Positions 17,130 to 25,796 of a stretch of DNA of 53,689 nt are shown here, piece after piece. The position numbers and the translations under genes are program-made. Source of the DNA: Microbacterium testaceum. GTDB lineage: Bacteria; Actinomycetota; Actinomycetes; Actinomycetales; Microbacteriaceae. Under the pieces are notes generated by a model that worked only from the letters and a program-made list of their open reading frames with translations, made no database searches and was not told the origin of the DNA. Positions within the stretch are counted from its first letter, which is position 1; each line of letters begins with the position of its first letter. The DNA is taken from assembly GCF_003075375.1 (NCBI RefSeq), contig NZ_QDFT01000023.1, positions 1-53,689 of the forward strand, in the 5' to 3' direction.

Positions 17130-17305
17130 CCCTCGATCGTGCCGCACCGCGCTGACCGCACGCTGCACGTCCGTGACGTGGCGCGTGGGTCAGCGCGGTG
17201 CTGCCGGCGTGAGCCGGTCGATGCGACGCGAGGCTGGCCGTCAGCGGGGCGGGTCGCCCGGCGCGGGTGCGACGGGCCGGCGCCGTTGCGGTGGCCGGAC
17301 GCGGG

Positions 17306-17893
17306 TCAGCTGCCGGGGATCGGCGTCGGCTGGGCGCCGTCGGCCGGCGGGGTGGGGGCGGTGCCGTCCGCGGGCGGGGTGGGTGCGGTGCCGTCCGCCG
17401 GAGGGGTGGGCTTCTCGCCCGCGGCGGGCGGGGTGGGGGCCGTGCCGTCCGCGGGGGGCGTCGGCTTCTCACCGTCGCCGAGAGGACCCTTCGGCCCGTG
17501 ACCGGCGGGTCCACCGCCGGGGCCGCACTCCGTCGGGGCTGAGCCGCCCTCGGGGGCGGCGGGCGGAGTCGCACCGTCCGCGGGCGGGGTGGGGGCGGTG
17601 CCGTCCGCGCCGGGCGTCGGAGCAGTGCCGTCGGCGGGGGCGCCGGTGGGGGTCGAACCGGGGGTGGGTGCCGAGCCGGGGCCGGTCGAGCCGCCGTCGG
17701 CGCTGGGGGCCGAGGTGGCCGCGGCGAGCGGGGTCGCGCCGTTCTGCGCGGCGAGGGCGGCGGTTCCGCCGGTCAGGCCCGCGGCGACGATCACGGCGCC
17801 GGCGATGAGCGCCGGTCCGCGCCACGAGCGGCGGCGGGGTTCGGGGGTCTCCTCGTGGCGAGGGATCGGCAGGGTGGGGTTGTCGTCGTTCAT
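17306..17893 (-). CDS. Proline-rich, single-pass membrane protein with ADGTAPTPP repeats
   Basis: 195 residues. Residues 1-26 are cytoplasmic and end in PRRRSWRGP; one helix (about 27-49) follows; then a long exterior tail of Pro/Ala/Thr/Gly repeats with the unit ADGTAPTPP and variants, plus one lone Cys. No catalytic domain. Such tails span the peptidoglycan. It is divergent from the two-component system at 18039, with GCTTCAG direct repeats between them, so it is a likely target or partner. Repeat DNA makes slippage variants likely. Confidence 0.7.
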   Translation of the reverse strand: MNDDNPTLPIPRHEETPEPRRRSWRGPALIAGAVIVAAGLTGGTAALAAQNGATPLAAATSAPSADGGSTGPGSAPTPGSTPTGAPADGTAPTPGADGTAPTPPADGATPPAAPEGGSAPTECGPGGGPAGHGPKGPLGDGEKPTPPADGTAPTPPAAGEKPTPPADGTAPTPPADGTAPTPPADGAQPTPIPGS

Positions 17894-17950
17894 GTCTTCT
17901 TCCCGTGCCGGTGGCGGTCACCGGCTCTGAGACCAGATTTCGGGCCGGGA

Positions 17951-17968
17951 CTGAAGCGAACCTGAAGC
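17951..17968. promoter_or_regulatory. Direct repeats between divergent genes, candidate response-regulator box
   Basis: CTGAAGC at 17951-17957 is repeated exactly at 17962-17968, an 11-bp period (one helix turn). Two tandem half-sites at this spacing are the usual layout of OmpR-family regulator sites. The repeats lie about 60 nt upstream of the proline-rich gene and 70 nt before the regulator gene. Confidence 0.5.
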
Positions 17969-18038
17969 CGGGGGCACCCGGGCGTTCGCATACGCAAGCC
18001 ATACTCCCCGTCCAGGAGTCGTCCGTATCGTCGGGCGG

Positions 18039-18713
18039 ATGTCCTCTCCCGCACGCGTGCTCGTCCTCGATGACGACGAGACCATCCGCCTCGCCGTGAC
18101 GACCGCACTGCGGGCCGACGGTTTCGTCGCCGAGGCGGCCCCCGACGGCACCGACCTGGACGAGCGGTTGCGCGCGTTCCGCCCCGACCTGGTGATCCTG
18201 GACTGGATGATGCCCGGGCCGAGCGGCATCCGGTTGCTCCCGGTGGTGCGCGAGGCGGGAGACGCGGCCGTCATCATGCTGACCGCGAGGGACGAGGTCG
18301 ACGATCGGCTGCGCGGCTTCGCCGAGGGCGCCGACGACTACGTCGTCAAGCCGTTCACGATGGCGGAGCTCGTCGCGCGGTCCACCGCGGTGCTCCGCCG
18401 TCGCGGACGGCTCCCCCAGACCATCTCCGTGGGTGATCTCGTGGTGGACCCGAACGCGGCGACCGCGCACCGCGGTGGCGCGGCGCTCGATCTGACGGCG
18501 ACGGAGTTCCGACTGCTGCACCTGCTGGCCGACAGTCGGGGGCGAACGCTGTCGAAGGCGCAGATCCTGACGCAGGTGTGGGGGTACGAGGACTACGACC
18601 CGAATCTGGTCGAGGTGCACCTGAGCGCCCTGCGCCGCAAGATGGAGCAGAACGGCCCACGTCTGATCCACACGGTGCGAGGGCTCGGGTACCGCCTGAG
18701 CGTCGCGCCGTGA
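18039..18713 (+). CDS. Two-component response regulator, OmpR family
   Basis: 224 residues: receiver domain (about 1-115) with acidic pair DDDE near residue 10, phospho-acceptor Asp55 in LVILDWMMPG and Lys in YVVKPF; then a winged-helix DNA-binding domain ending VRGLGYRL. ATG 18039 is 7 nt after TATCGT (18026-18031), a leaderless arrangement. The stop overlaps the start of the kinase gene. Probably binds the GCTTCAG repeats at 17951-17968. Confidence 0.93.
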   Translation: MSSPARVLVLDDDETIRLAVTTALRADGFVAEAAPDGTDLDERLRAFRPDLVILDWMMPGPSGIRLLPVVREAGDAAVIMLTARDEVDDRLRGFAEGADDYVVKPFTMAELVARSTAVLRRRGRLPQTISVGDLVVDPNAATAHRGGAALDLTATEFRLLHLLADSRGRTLSKAQILTQVWGYEDYDPNLVEVHLSALRRKMEQNGPRLIHTVRGLGYRLSVAP

Positions 18714-20143
18714 GGGCGCGGGAGGCGACCGCGCCGCTGCGGTCGGGGTCGCTCCGGCGGCGGACGATCGTCGCGGTGCTCGCCGTGGTCGCGCTCCTGC
18801 TGGTCGTGCTGGCCGTCGTGGTGGACCTCGCCCTCGGGGCCCGCCTGCGCGGGCAGATCGAGGAACGGCTGCGCGATCGGGCCGCGGCGGCCGCCTCGCT
18901 GGTGGGCACCGTCGATGACGCCGACCTGGCGGAGCGTCTGTCGGATCAGGGTCTCGCCGTACGCATCGACAGCGCGGGCGGCGGGTCGGTGGTGGCAGGG
19001 CCGAGTCCGGATCAGCTGCGTGAGGGGCCTCCCGGCCCCGGAGGGCCCGGCCCCGGCGACCGATCGGAGCCCTCGCCGAGCGCCTCGACCAATGGGGTGG
19101 AGGTCGTGGCATCCGCCGTGTCGGGAGACGATCAGCTCGTCACGCTGAGCTCGACGCTGAGCGACGGATCGACGCTGACGCTCACCGCCTCGGCGGTGGG
19201 CGTCGGCGAGACCCTCGTCCAGGTGCGGTGGATCGTCGCGGTGTCGTCGGTGGGTGTGCTCGTGCTCGCGGCCGGGGCCGTCACCCTCGCGGTGCGACGG
19301 AGTCTGCAGCCCCTGGACCAGGTCTCGCGGGTGGCCCGGGCGATCGGCGCGGGCGAGCGGGAACGCCGGTTGCGGCCGACGCGCTCCGATACCGAGATCG
19401 GTCGCGTGGCCACGGCGCTGGACGACATGCTCGACGACGTCGTCGGGGCGGAGCACGCCGCGCGCGACGCCGAAGCCCGGCTGCGGGCGTTCCTGTCGGA
19501 TGCCGCGCACGAGCTGCGCACCCCCGTGGCGGGCATCCGCGCGGCGGCCGAGACCCTCGTCCGCGCCGATCTCGAGGGCCCGGATCGCGAGGTCCTCGCC
19601 GCGCACGTCGCCCGCGAGGCGGCGCGGGCGTCGCGCCTGGTGGACGACCTGTTGACGATGGCCCGGGTCGACCGCGGCCTCGAACTCGTGCGCGCGCGGG
19701 CGGACCTGCGCGACCTGGTGCGGGCCGAGGCACGTCGGGTGCCACTGACCCACCCCTCGCTGACGGTGCGGGTCGACGTCCCCGACACCGTCATGCCCGT
19801 CGACGTCGATGTCGACCGCATCGCGCAGGTGCTGTCGAACCTCGTCGAGAACGCGGCTCGGGCGACCGCAGGACGCGGGACTGTCGCGCTGACCCTCGTC
19901 CGCGACACGGATGCCGGGACCGCGACGGTCCGCGTGACCGACGACGGGCCGGGGGTGCCGGCCGCCGAGCGCGAGCGCATCTTCGACCGGCTCGTGCGCC
20001 TGGACGAGGGGCGCGAGAAGGCGGGCGGCGTCGGGCTGGGACTGCCGATCGCCCGGGGGATCGCCCGCGCGCACGGCGGCGATGTGCGGTGCGTCCCCGT
20101 CCCGGTGGGCGCACGGTTCGACGTCACGCTGCCCGCGGGGTGA
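18710..20143 (+). CDS. Sensor histidine kinase
   Basis: 477 residues. Membrane helix about 19-43, exterior loop about 44-172 with a Gly/Pro-rich stretch (GPPGPGGPGPG), second helix about 173-195, HAMP segment, phospho-acceptor His267 in DAAHELRTP, N-box NLVENAARAT and G boxes DDGPGVP and GVGLGLPIARG. GTG 18710 overlaps the regulator stop by 4 nt; the longer frame upstream lies inside the regulator gene. The signal is unknown; the neighbouring wall-spanning protein suggests envelope state. Confidence 0.92.
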   Translation: MRAREATAPLRSGSLRRRTIVAVLAVVALLLVVLAVVVDLALGARLRGQIEERLRDRAAAAASLVGTVDDADLAERLSDQGLAVRIDSAGGGSVVAGPSPDQLREGPPGPGGPGPGDRSEPSPSASTNGVEVVASAVSGDDQLVTLSSTLSDGSTLTLTASAVGVGETLVQVRWIVAVSSVGVLVLAAGAVTLAVRRSLQPLDQVSRVARAIGAGERERRLRPTRSDTEIGRVATALDDMLDDVVGAEHAARDAEARLRAFLSDAAHELRTPVAGIRAAAETLVRADLEGPDREVLAAHVAREAARASRLVDDLLTMARVDRGLELVRARADLRDLVRAEARRVPLTHPSLTVRVDVPDTVMPVDVDVDRIAQVLSNLVENAARATAGRGTVALTLVRDTDAGTATVRVTDDGPGVPAAERERIFDRLVRLDEGREKAGGVGLGLPIARGIARAHGGDVRCVPVPVGARFDVTLPAG

Positions 20144-20289
20144 CGCGGGCCGCGCCCGCCCGCGGCGCGACGTGGCCCGCCGACGGCGGACGGCCCGACG
20201 CGAGCGCCCACCGAGCGCGGGCGGCGCGAAGTCGGATCCGGCGACGGCCGGCGGCACGACGCGAGCGCCCGCCCTCGGCGGGGCGGTCG

Positions 20290-20631
20290 TCAGGACGCGG
20301 TTCGTCCGCTCGCGGTCTGACGCGTCGGCGTGGGCTGCGGCGCGATGCCCGCGGCGGTCAGCGTCAGACCGTCCGCACCGCTGGCGTCGTGCATCATCTG
20401 GTCGACGAGCGCGCGATCGATCGCGGGTTCGCGCCCCCCGTAGAACTGCATGACGAGCGCGTTCGAGGCGTGGATCCACAGGCTCGCCTGGCGAATCCCC
20501 TCGTTCACCGGCAGCTGGAGCATGAAGCCCTCGTTGCGGCGCAGCTTGTTCATCACGACGATGCGGAGATGGGTGAGGATGCGGTCGTCGATGTCGAACG
20601 ATGCGCGGTCTCGATAGATGAGGCGTCCCAC
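20290..20631 (-). CDS. DUF7882-type small protein
   Basis: 113 residues, MGRLIYRDRASFDIDDRILTHLRIVVMNKLRR..., the signature of a family common in Microbacteriaceae and often mislabelled ATP-dependent DNA ligase; no ligase motifs are present. Function unknown. The frame is open to 20703, but GTG 20631 has AAAGGA at about 6 nt and TACGCT (20657-20662) as a probable -10 box. It converges on the kinase gene. Confidence 0.75.
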   Translation of the reverse strand: MGRLIYRDRASFDIDDRILTHLRIVVMNKLRRNEGFMLQLPVNEGIRQASLWIHASNALVMQFYGGREPAIDRALVDQMMHDASGADGLTLTAAGIAPQPTPTRQTASGRTAS

Positions 20632-20935
20632 GGCGGGTCCTTTTCTGGCGCGTTGAAGCGTACCGGTAGAGCACGGGCGGGACCACGCTGGGAGGCGAGG
20701 CAATGCGGGGACCTCCAGTATCTCACTTCGGCGGCGCCGGCGGGGCCCTCACCGATATATCGGTGGAGCGGGGCGAATGCTCAGTTTCCGCGGCTTTCCG
20801 GGCGATATCGTCGAGGGGATCTGCGATCACCGACCCACGAGAGAGAACACCCGTGAGCCCCCACCGCACCTCTGCCTCCACCGATCAGGAGGGTCGATCT
20901 TCGAGCCCTTTCCAGGTGAGAGGGGGTGAGATCTG
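20632..20935. promoter_or_regulatory. Divergent intergenic region with a 16-nt perfect palindrome
   Basis: This 304-nt gap holds the minus-strand promoter of the DUF7882 gene (TACGCT, 20657-20662) and a plus-strand promoter for the CNNM pair (TATCGT, 20806-20811, leader about 118 nt). At 20750-20765 lies the perfect palindrome CACCGATATATCGGTG, about 40 nt upstream of the plus -10 box. I checked the leader for metal riboswitch signatures and saw none that convinced me. A 77-codon frame across it is not supported. Confidence 0.5.
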
Positions 20936-22339
20936 ATGCTGGCTGCGGCCCTGACGCTTCTGTTGGGGATCATCGTGACCCTGGCGATCATCGTCGCCTG
21001 CGGATTCTTCGTCGCGCAGGAGTTCGCCTATATGTCCGTCGACCGCGCGCGCCTGGCCGCGCGGGCCGAGAAGGGCGACGCGCAGGCGAAGCGCGTTCTG
21101 GCCATCACCAAGCGGACGTCGTTCATGCTGTCCGGCGCACAGCTGGGCATCACCGTGACGGGACTGCTGATCGGCTACGTCGCCGAGCCCCTCATCGGCG
21201 AGTCGATCGGGACCCTGCTCGGCGGCGTCGGCGTCGACCCGGCGGTGTCGGTGCTCATCGGGACCGTGGGCGCGCTGCTGCTGGCGACCGTCGTCACGAT
21301 GATCTTCGGCGAGCTGTACCCCAAGAACCTCGCCATCGCGAGCCCCGAGCCGCTGGCCCGGGCGTTGGCGGTGCCCACGCGCATCTACCTGCTGCTGTTC
21401 GGCTGGCTCATCACGGTGTTCGACGTGGCCGCGAACGCTCTGCTGCGCCTGCTGCGCATCGAGCCCCTCGAGGACGTCGACGAGAGCGCCACCGCGCGCG
21501 ACCTCGAGGCCATCATCGAAGAGTCCCGCGTGAGCGGCGACCTGCCCGACGATCTGTCGATGATCATCGACCGCATACTCGACTTCCCCCAGCGCGATGT
21601 CGAGCACGCGATGGTCCCCCGCTCGCAGGTCGGTTCGCTCGCGCCCGACACCACCGTCGGCGAGGTGCGCGCGCTCATGGCGACAGGCCACACGCGCTAC
21701 CCGGTCATCGGCGACGAGGACTCCCCCGTCGGTGTCGTGGAGCTCATCGACATCCTCCGCGAACAGCCCGCCGACGACGCGCCCGTGGCCGCCGTCATGC
21801 GCGCCGCGGTCGTCATCCCCACGTCGATGCTGCTGCCGGTCGCCCTCGACCGCATGCGCCGCTCGCGCAACGAGCTCGCGTGCGTCGTCGACGAGTACGG
21901 CAACTTCGACGGCATCCTGACCATCGAAGACCTCACCGAAGAGGTGATCGGAGAGCTGTCGGACGAGCACGACGCCGAGGTGACCGAGGTCGCCGCGGTC
22001 GGCGACGCCGCGTGGAGCGTGCCCGGCGACCTGCACCTCGACGAGCTGGAGCGTCTGATCGGCCACGACCTCGCCGAGAGCGACGTCGAGACGGTCGCGG
22101 GCCTGGTCATCGACGCGCACGGCGATCTGCCCCCCGTCGGCACCGTCGTCCGCATCGATCTGCCCGAGCGCCCGAGCGAGAGCGTCCAGGGCATGGACAT
22201 CGAGCGCTGGCTCACCATCCAGGTGCGCGAGGTCGACCGCCACGTCCCCTCGCAGCTCGAGGTGCAGCTCGACGAGGTGGACCGGGATGCCGTGCCCGCC
22301 GGCGAAGACGGCGCACGCGACGAGGAGGTGGCCCGATGA
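20936..22339 (+). CDS. CNNM/CBS membrane protein (hemolysin C/CorC family), full length
   Basis: 467 residues: DUF21/CNNM transmembrane domain (about 1-180, three to four helices, with the ARAEKGDAQAKRVL segment), a CBS pair (about 210-340, including HTRYPVIGDEDSPVGVV and FDGILTIEDLTEEVIGEL), and a C-terminal CorC/HlyC domain (about 350-435). The family is linked to magnesium or other divalent-cation efflux or homeostasis. ATG 20936 has AGGGG about 10 nt upstream. Overlaps the next gene by 4 nt, so the two are made together. Confidence 0.9.
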   Translation: MLAAALTLLLGIIVTLAIIVACGFFVAQEFAYMSVDRARLAARAEKGDAQAKRVLAITKRTSFMLSGAQLGITVTGLLIGYVAEPLIGESIGTLLGGVGVDPAVSVLIGTVGALLLATVVTMIFGELYPKNLAIASPEPLARALAVPTRIYLLLFGWLITVFDVAANALLRLLRIEPLEDVDESATARDLEAIIEESRVSGDLPDDLSMIIDRILDFPQRDVEHAMVPRSQVGSLAPDTTVGEVRALMATGHTRYPVIGDEDSPVGVVELIDILREQPADDAPVAAVMRAAVVIPTSMLLPVALDRMRRSRNELACVVDEYGNFDGILTIEDLTEEVIGELSDEHDAEVTEVAAVGDAAWSVPGDLHLDELERLIGHDLAESDVETVAGLVIDAHGDLPPVGTVVRIDLPERPSESVQGMDIERWLTIQVREVDRHVPSQLEVQLDEVDRDAVPAGEDGARDEEVAR

Positions 22340-23358
22340 ACGGCTGGACCGTCGCCCTCATCACGACCGGCTTGATCATCGCGAGCGCGTTCTTCGTCAT
22401 CGTCGAGTTCGCCCTGCTCGCCGCGCGTCGGCACCGGCTCGAAGAGCAGGCCGCGACCAGCGCCTCGGCCCGTGCCGCGTTGCGCGGAGTGAACGAGCTC
22501 ACCGTCATGCTCGCTTTCGCGCAGCTGGGCATCACGGCCTGCACCTTCTTGCTGGGAGCGATCACCAAGCCGGCGATCGACTACGCCCTCGCGCCGGTCT
22601 TCGAGGCCTGGGGCCTGCCCTACGTGCTCGCCGACATCATCGCGTTCATGCTCGCGCTCATCGTGGTGACCTTCCTGCACCTGGTGATCGGCGAGATGGC
22701 CCCGAAGTCGTGGGCGATCGCGCACCCCGAGACGGCGGCGAAGGCCACCGGCATCCTGGCCCGCGCGCTCACCTGGCCGCTGCGTCCGTTCCTGCTCTGG
22801 ATCAACCACATCGCGAACCGACTCGTGAAGGCGTCGGGCGTCGAACCCGTCGATAAGGCCGCCGCGGGCGGTCAGGACGCCGACACGATCCGCGAGCTCG
22901 TGGCGCACTCGCGCCAGGCGGGCACGCTCGAGCAGCAGTACTCCGAGCCGATCGCGCAGGCGATCGCGCTGGGGACCCTCACGGTCGGCGACATCGTGCG
23001 CACCGACCGACGCCCGACGGCGGTTCCCGCGGATGCCACGGTCGCCGACATCCAGGCGGTCGCCGCCTCGTCGACCCACCTGCGCATCCTCGTGGGGACG
23101 GGCGCCGCGTCTCGTGTCGCCCACGTGCGCGACACGCTCGCCGTCGCCCCGCAGACCCCCGCGCGCGACATCGCGCGAGAGCCGCTGATCCTCGCCCCCG
23201 ATGCGTCGGCGTACGATGCGCTCGCCCGTATGCGTCGCGGTCGAGTGCAGCTGGCGACGGTGGTCGACGGCGACAGACTGCTCGGCGTCGTCACCCTGGA
23301 CGATCTGCTGCGCGAGATCCTGCCGGGGCCGGAAGAGGTGGTCGTCGCCGCGCGGTGA
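22336..23358 (+). CDS. CNNM/CBS membrane protein, short paralogue without CorC domain
   Basis: 340 residues: the same transmembrane DUF21 domain (starting MNGWTVALITTGLIIASAFFVIVEF, with VIGEMAPKSWAIAHPE) and a CBS region (about 215-330), but no CorC/HlyC tail. Such long-short tandem pairs are common in actinobacteria and suggest a heteromeric transporter. ATGA overlap with the upstream gene. Followed by a strong hairpin. Confidence 0.88.
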   Translation: MNGWTVALITTGLIIASAFFVIVEFALLAARRHRLEEQAATSASARAALRGVNELTVMLAFAQLGITACTFLLGAITKPAIDYALAPVFEAWGLPYVLADIIAFMLALIVVTFLHLVIGEMAPKSWAIAHPETAAKATGILARALTWPLRPFLLWINHIANRLVKASGVEPVDKAAAGGQDADTIRELVAHSRQAGTLEQQYSEPIAQAIALGTLTVGDIVRTDRRPTAVPADATVADIQAVAASSTHLRILVGTGAASRVAHVRDTLAVAPQTPARDIAREPLILAPDASAYDALARMRRGRVQLATVVDGDRLLGVVTLDDLLREILPGPEEVVVAAR

Positions 23359-23383
23359 GTCGCGGCATCCACTCCCCCTCATC

Positions 23384-23436
23384 CGCCCGCCGCCCGCGGG
23401 CACGCGCATCCGGCGCGGTCCCGTGGGCGGCGGGCG
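23384..23436 (+). terminator. Terminator after the CNNM pair
   Basis: A 17-bp stem (one G-U): 23384-23400 with 23420-23436, around a 19-nt loop, 25 nt after the stop codon. No U-tract. Confidence 0.7.
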
Positions 23437-23544
23437 TTCGCGCTCGCGGAGACGGTGTGCGGGGACTGTCAAGCCGTCCGGAAGCCAGAGGGGCGCGGCG
23501 TACCGTCGCGTCCGTTCACCCCCTCTCTTTCGGTTAGGACTTCC

Positions 23545-24363
23545 ATGAGCAAGATCTGGTTCATCACCGGCGCCTCCAAGGGCTTCGGCCGCGAGTGGGC
23601 CGAGGCGGCCCTCGAACGAGGCGACAGCGTCGCCGGCACCGCCCGCGATCTGGACGACGTCACCCAGCTGGTGGACGCCTACCCCGACACCTTCCTGCCC
23701 CTGCAGCTCGACGTGACCGACCACGCCGCCGACACGGCCACGGTCAAGGCCGCGCACGAGCGCTTCGGCCGGCTCGACGTCGTGATCAACAACGCCGGCT
23801 TCGGCCACTTCGGCATGGTCGAGGAGCTGGCCGAGGACGAGGTGCGGGCGCAGCTCGAGACCAACTTCTTCGGCGCGCTCTGGATCACCCAGGCCGCTCT
23901 GCCGATCATGCGGGCGCAGGGCTCGGGCCACATCATCCAGGTCTCGAGCATCGGCGGCATCAGCGCGTTCCCGTCCGTGGGCGTGTACCACGCGTCGAAG
24001 TGGGCCCTCGAGGGCCTCTCGCAGTCGCTCGCCCAGGAGGTCGCGGGATTCGGCATCCACGTCACCCTCATCGAACCCGGCGGCTACTCGACGGACTGGT
24101 CGGGACCGTCGGCGAAGCGCAGCGACGAGATCGAGGCCTACGCGGAGGTGCGCGAGCAGGCGTCGAAGCGTCCGTCCGCGGCGGACCCGGGAAAGCCCGA
24201 GGCCACCCGCTCCGCGATCCTCAAGGTGGTGGATGCCGACAACCCGCCGCTGCGCATCTTCTTCGGCAAGGCGCCCCTGGGCATCGCCGAGCGCGACTAC
24301 GAGTCCCGTCTGCAGACCTGGCGCGAGTGGCAGCCCGTGTCCGAGGAGGCGCACGGCTCGTGA
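23545..24363 (+). CDS. Short-chain dehydrogenase/reductase
   Basis: 272 residues, classical SDR fold: cofactor loop TGASKGFG (Gly9, Gly13, Gly15), NNAG at 82-85, SSIGG with the catalytic Ser, and Tyr148-x3-Lys152 in YHASK. NAD(P)-dependent oxidoreductase of unknown substrate; members this close to the family core often reduce ketones or are stress-linked. ATG 23545 follows AGGA at about 6 nt; the frame is open to 23455 without support. Monocistronic between two hairpins. Confidence 0.88.
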   Translation: MSKIWFITGASKGFGREWAEAALERGDSVAGTARDLDDVTQLVDAYPDTFLPLQLDVTDHAADTATVKAAHERFGRLDVVINNAGFGHFGMVEELAEDEVRAQLETNFFGALWITQAALPIMRAQGSGHIIQVSSIGGISAFPSVGVYHASKWALEGLSQSLAQEVAGFGIHVTLIEPGGYSTDWSGPSAKRSDEIEAYAEVREQASKRPSAADPGKPEATRSAILKVVDADNPPLRIFFGKAPLGIAERDYESRLQTWREWQPVSEEAHGS

Positions 24364-24463
24364 CGGGGCCGTGCCTGCGCAAGGTGGGCTCAAGATCAGC
24401 GCAATCACCGCAAGATCGCGACCTGCGCCTCTAACCTGGCGAAGCGGACGACGCGTCGTCCCG

Positions 24464-24504
24464 CCCCTTCCCGGCTTCGGACCCGAAGCGCGGCCGGGAA
24501 GGGG
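24464..24504. terminator. Bidirectional terminator between convergent genes
   Basis: Outer arms CCCCTTCCCGG and CCGGGAAGGGG (11 bp) enclose a second stem CTTCGG/CCGAAG with a 5-nt asymmetric bulge. It lies between the SDR and the leftward nuclease gene and can fold on either strand. Confidence 0.75.
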
Positions 24505-24544
24505 ACACCTCGCGGGCCGTGGCGCGCGCCCCCTCGCCGCCTGC

Positions 24545-25441
24545 TCAGAGAACGTACGCGTCCACGAGCAGCGCACCGCGGATGCTCCTCATCGCGTCGA
24601 TCAGGCGGTCCAGCGTGCGACCGTTCCACGCCGACAGCTGCAGGTCGTTCGGCCCGAGCGGCTCGAGAGCACTCGTGCGCAGCCGGATGACCTCCCATCC
24701 CGCCGTGCGGAGAGCCCGATCCTTGCGGCGGTCCGCGATCTCGCGCTTTCCGACGTGCTCCAGTCCGTGGCGGCCGATCGTGTCGTACTCGACGGCGACG
24801 CGGAGTTCGGCGAAGACGAAGTCCGGCCACACCTCGAGATGCTGGAAGAACGGCTTGGCGACACGTACGGCGTTGAGCCCCTGGTCCAGCGAAAGGCGCT
24901 CGCGCAGGTCGGAGCGGATGCGATCCTCGACGGCCGACGCCGGAGCGGGCGCGCACGAAGAGGTGAAGGCCGTGCCCACGGGCACGTCGGGGGTTTTCGC
25001 GCAGAGTGGCGGCGCGGCTGGTCGGTGGCGCGGTCGCAGGACCGCGGCGGCCGTGACGGCCGGGGCATCGACCGACGCCCGCATCGGCAGCGCCACCGCC
25101 CGCCGGGGATTCGCCTGCTCGCTGCACTCGGGGCACCACGCGCTGCGGCGGCGCTCCCGGCCGGGGCGCAGCCTCTGCTCTTCGGGCGTCGCGGCGAACC
25201 GATGCCCCGCGTCGCACTGCCACAGCAGCAGGACGTCGGCCGCGGGCGGCACCTGGCTGAGCGCGATCCCCGCGTTGAGGTCGGGGTGGTACTGGCGGAT
25301 GAGCGCGGGGTACGCCGCCCAGGCGTCTCGATACGCGCCCACGGCATAAGGCACGTCGAGTCCCTTCGACCACTGTCGTCGGGCCCACCAGGTCTGCACG
25401 CGTTCCGCCACGGCGGTGAAGCTAGCGTCGACCTCCGACAT
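24545..25441 (-). CDS. Zinc-ribbon protein with restriction-endonuclease-like (Vsr-type) domain
   Basis: 298 residues. The N-terminal part has a zinc-ribbon-like module, C76-x2-GH80 and C103-x2-C106, in the style of W.C..GH...CP.C repeats (DUF4379). The C-terminal part looks like a PD-(D/E)xK nuclease: WPDFVF (Asp207), VAVEYD (Glu219, Asp220) and RRKDRALRTAGWEVIRLR (Lys240), the typical end of Vsr/DUF559-type folds. Possible defence or repair nuclease; no methylase or partner is adjacent. The frame runs up into a tRNA gene, so ATG 25441 (GGAG 9 nt upstream) is the start. Confidence 0.68.
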   Translation of the reverse strand: MSEVDASFTAVAERVQTWWARRQWSKGLDVPYAVGAYRDAWAAYPALIRQYHPDLNAGIALSQVPPAADVLLLWQCDAGHRFAATPEEQRLRPGRERRRSAWCPECSEQANPRRAVALPMRASVDAPAVTAAAVLRPRHRPAAPPLCAKTPDVPVGTAFTSSCAPAPASAVEDRIRSDLRERLSLDQGLNAVRVAKPFFQHLEVWPDFVFAELRVAVEYDTIGRHGLEHVGKREIADRRKDRALRTAGWEVIRLRTSALEPLGPNDLQLSAWNGRTLDRLIDAMRSIRGALLVDAYVL

Positions 25442-25573
25442 CGAGCGAGGCTCCGGGCTCGACCCGAGGCGATCACCGCCGCCAGCGCGGCCATGATCCG
25501 TGGGCGCGCCCGCATTGGACAACGGGTCGACCCGGTGATGGAGGTCTACGAGTCCGCGATGAACTCCGTGTCG

Positions 25574-25647
25574 TAGGGCGGGTGGGACTTGAACCCACGA
25601 TCGTCGGGTTATGAGCCCGCTGCCTTGACCAGCTTGGCCACCGCCCC
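25574..25647 (-). tRNA. tRNA with CAT anticodon (probably tRNA-Met; Ile2 not excluded)
   Basis: 74-nt cloverleaf: acceptor GGGGCGG with CCGCCCT (first pair G-U), D stem GCC/GGC, anticodon loop CTCATAA giving CAT, and T arm GTGGG-TTCAAGT-CCCAC. The anticodon stem has a G-A mismatch at its base. CCA is not encoded. A -10 box TAGGCT lies at 25659-25664, 11 nt upstream. It lacks the initiator features (C1-A72 mismatch, three G-C pairs at the anticodon stem). Confidence 0.85.
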
Positions 25648-25796
25648 CAGCGATGACGAGCCTACCGGCATCCGGTTGTCCACACCGCGCTCCCTGCTCC
25701 ACGAAGCCGCGAGGGGTGTGGTGAGGGTGTTCATGAGCTGACACGAGGGGGCCCCGTGGCGAGCGCCCGCGCGTTGGGGGAATGATGGGGATCAGC

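Noticed and set aside
20812..20935. Possible metal-sensing riboswitch before the CNNM genes
   Set aside because: No M-box or yybP-ykoY consensus elements recognised by eye; only a leader with a ribosome binding site.
20703..20936. 77-codon frame ending in TGATG at the CNNM start
   Set aside because: The junction looks coupled, but the codons are random, it runs through the palindrome and probable promoter, and no ribosome binding site is present.
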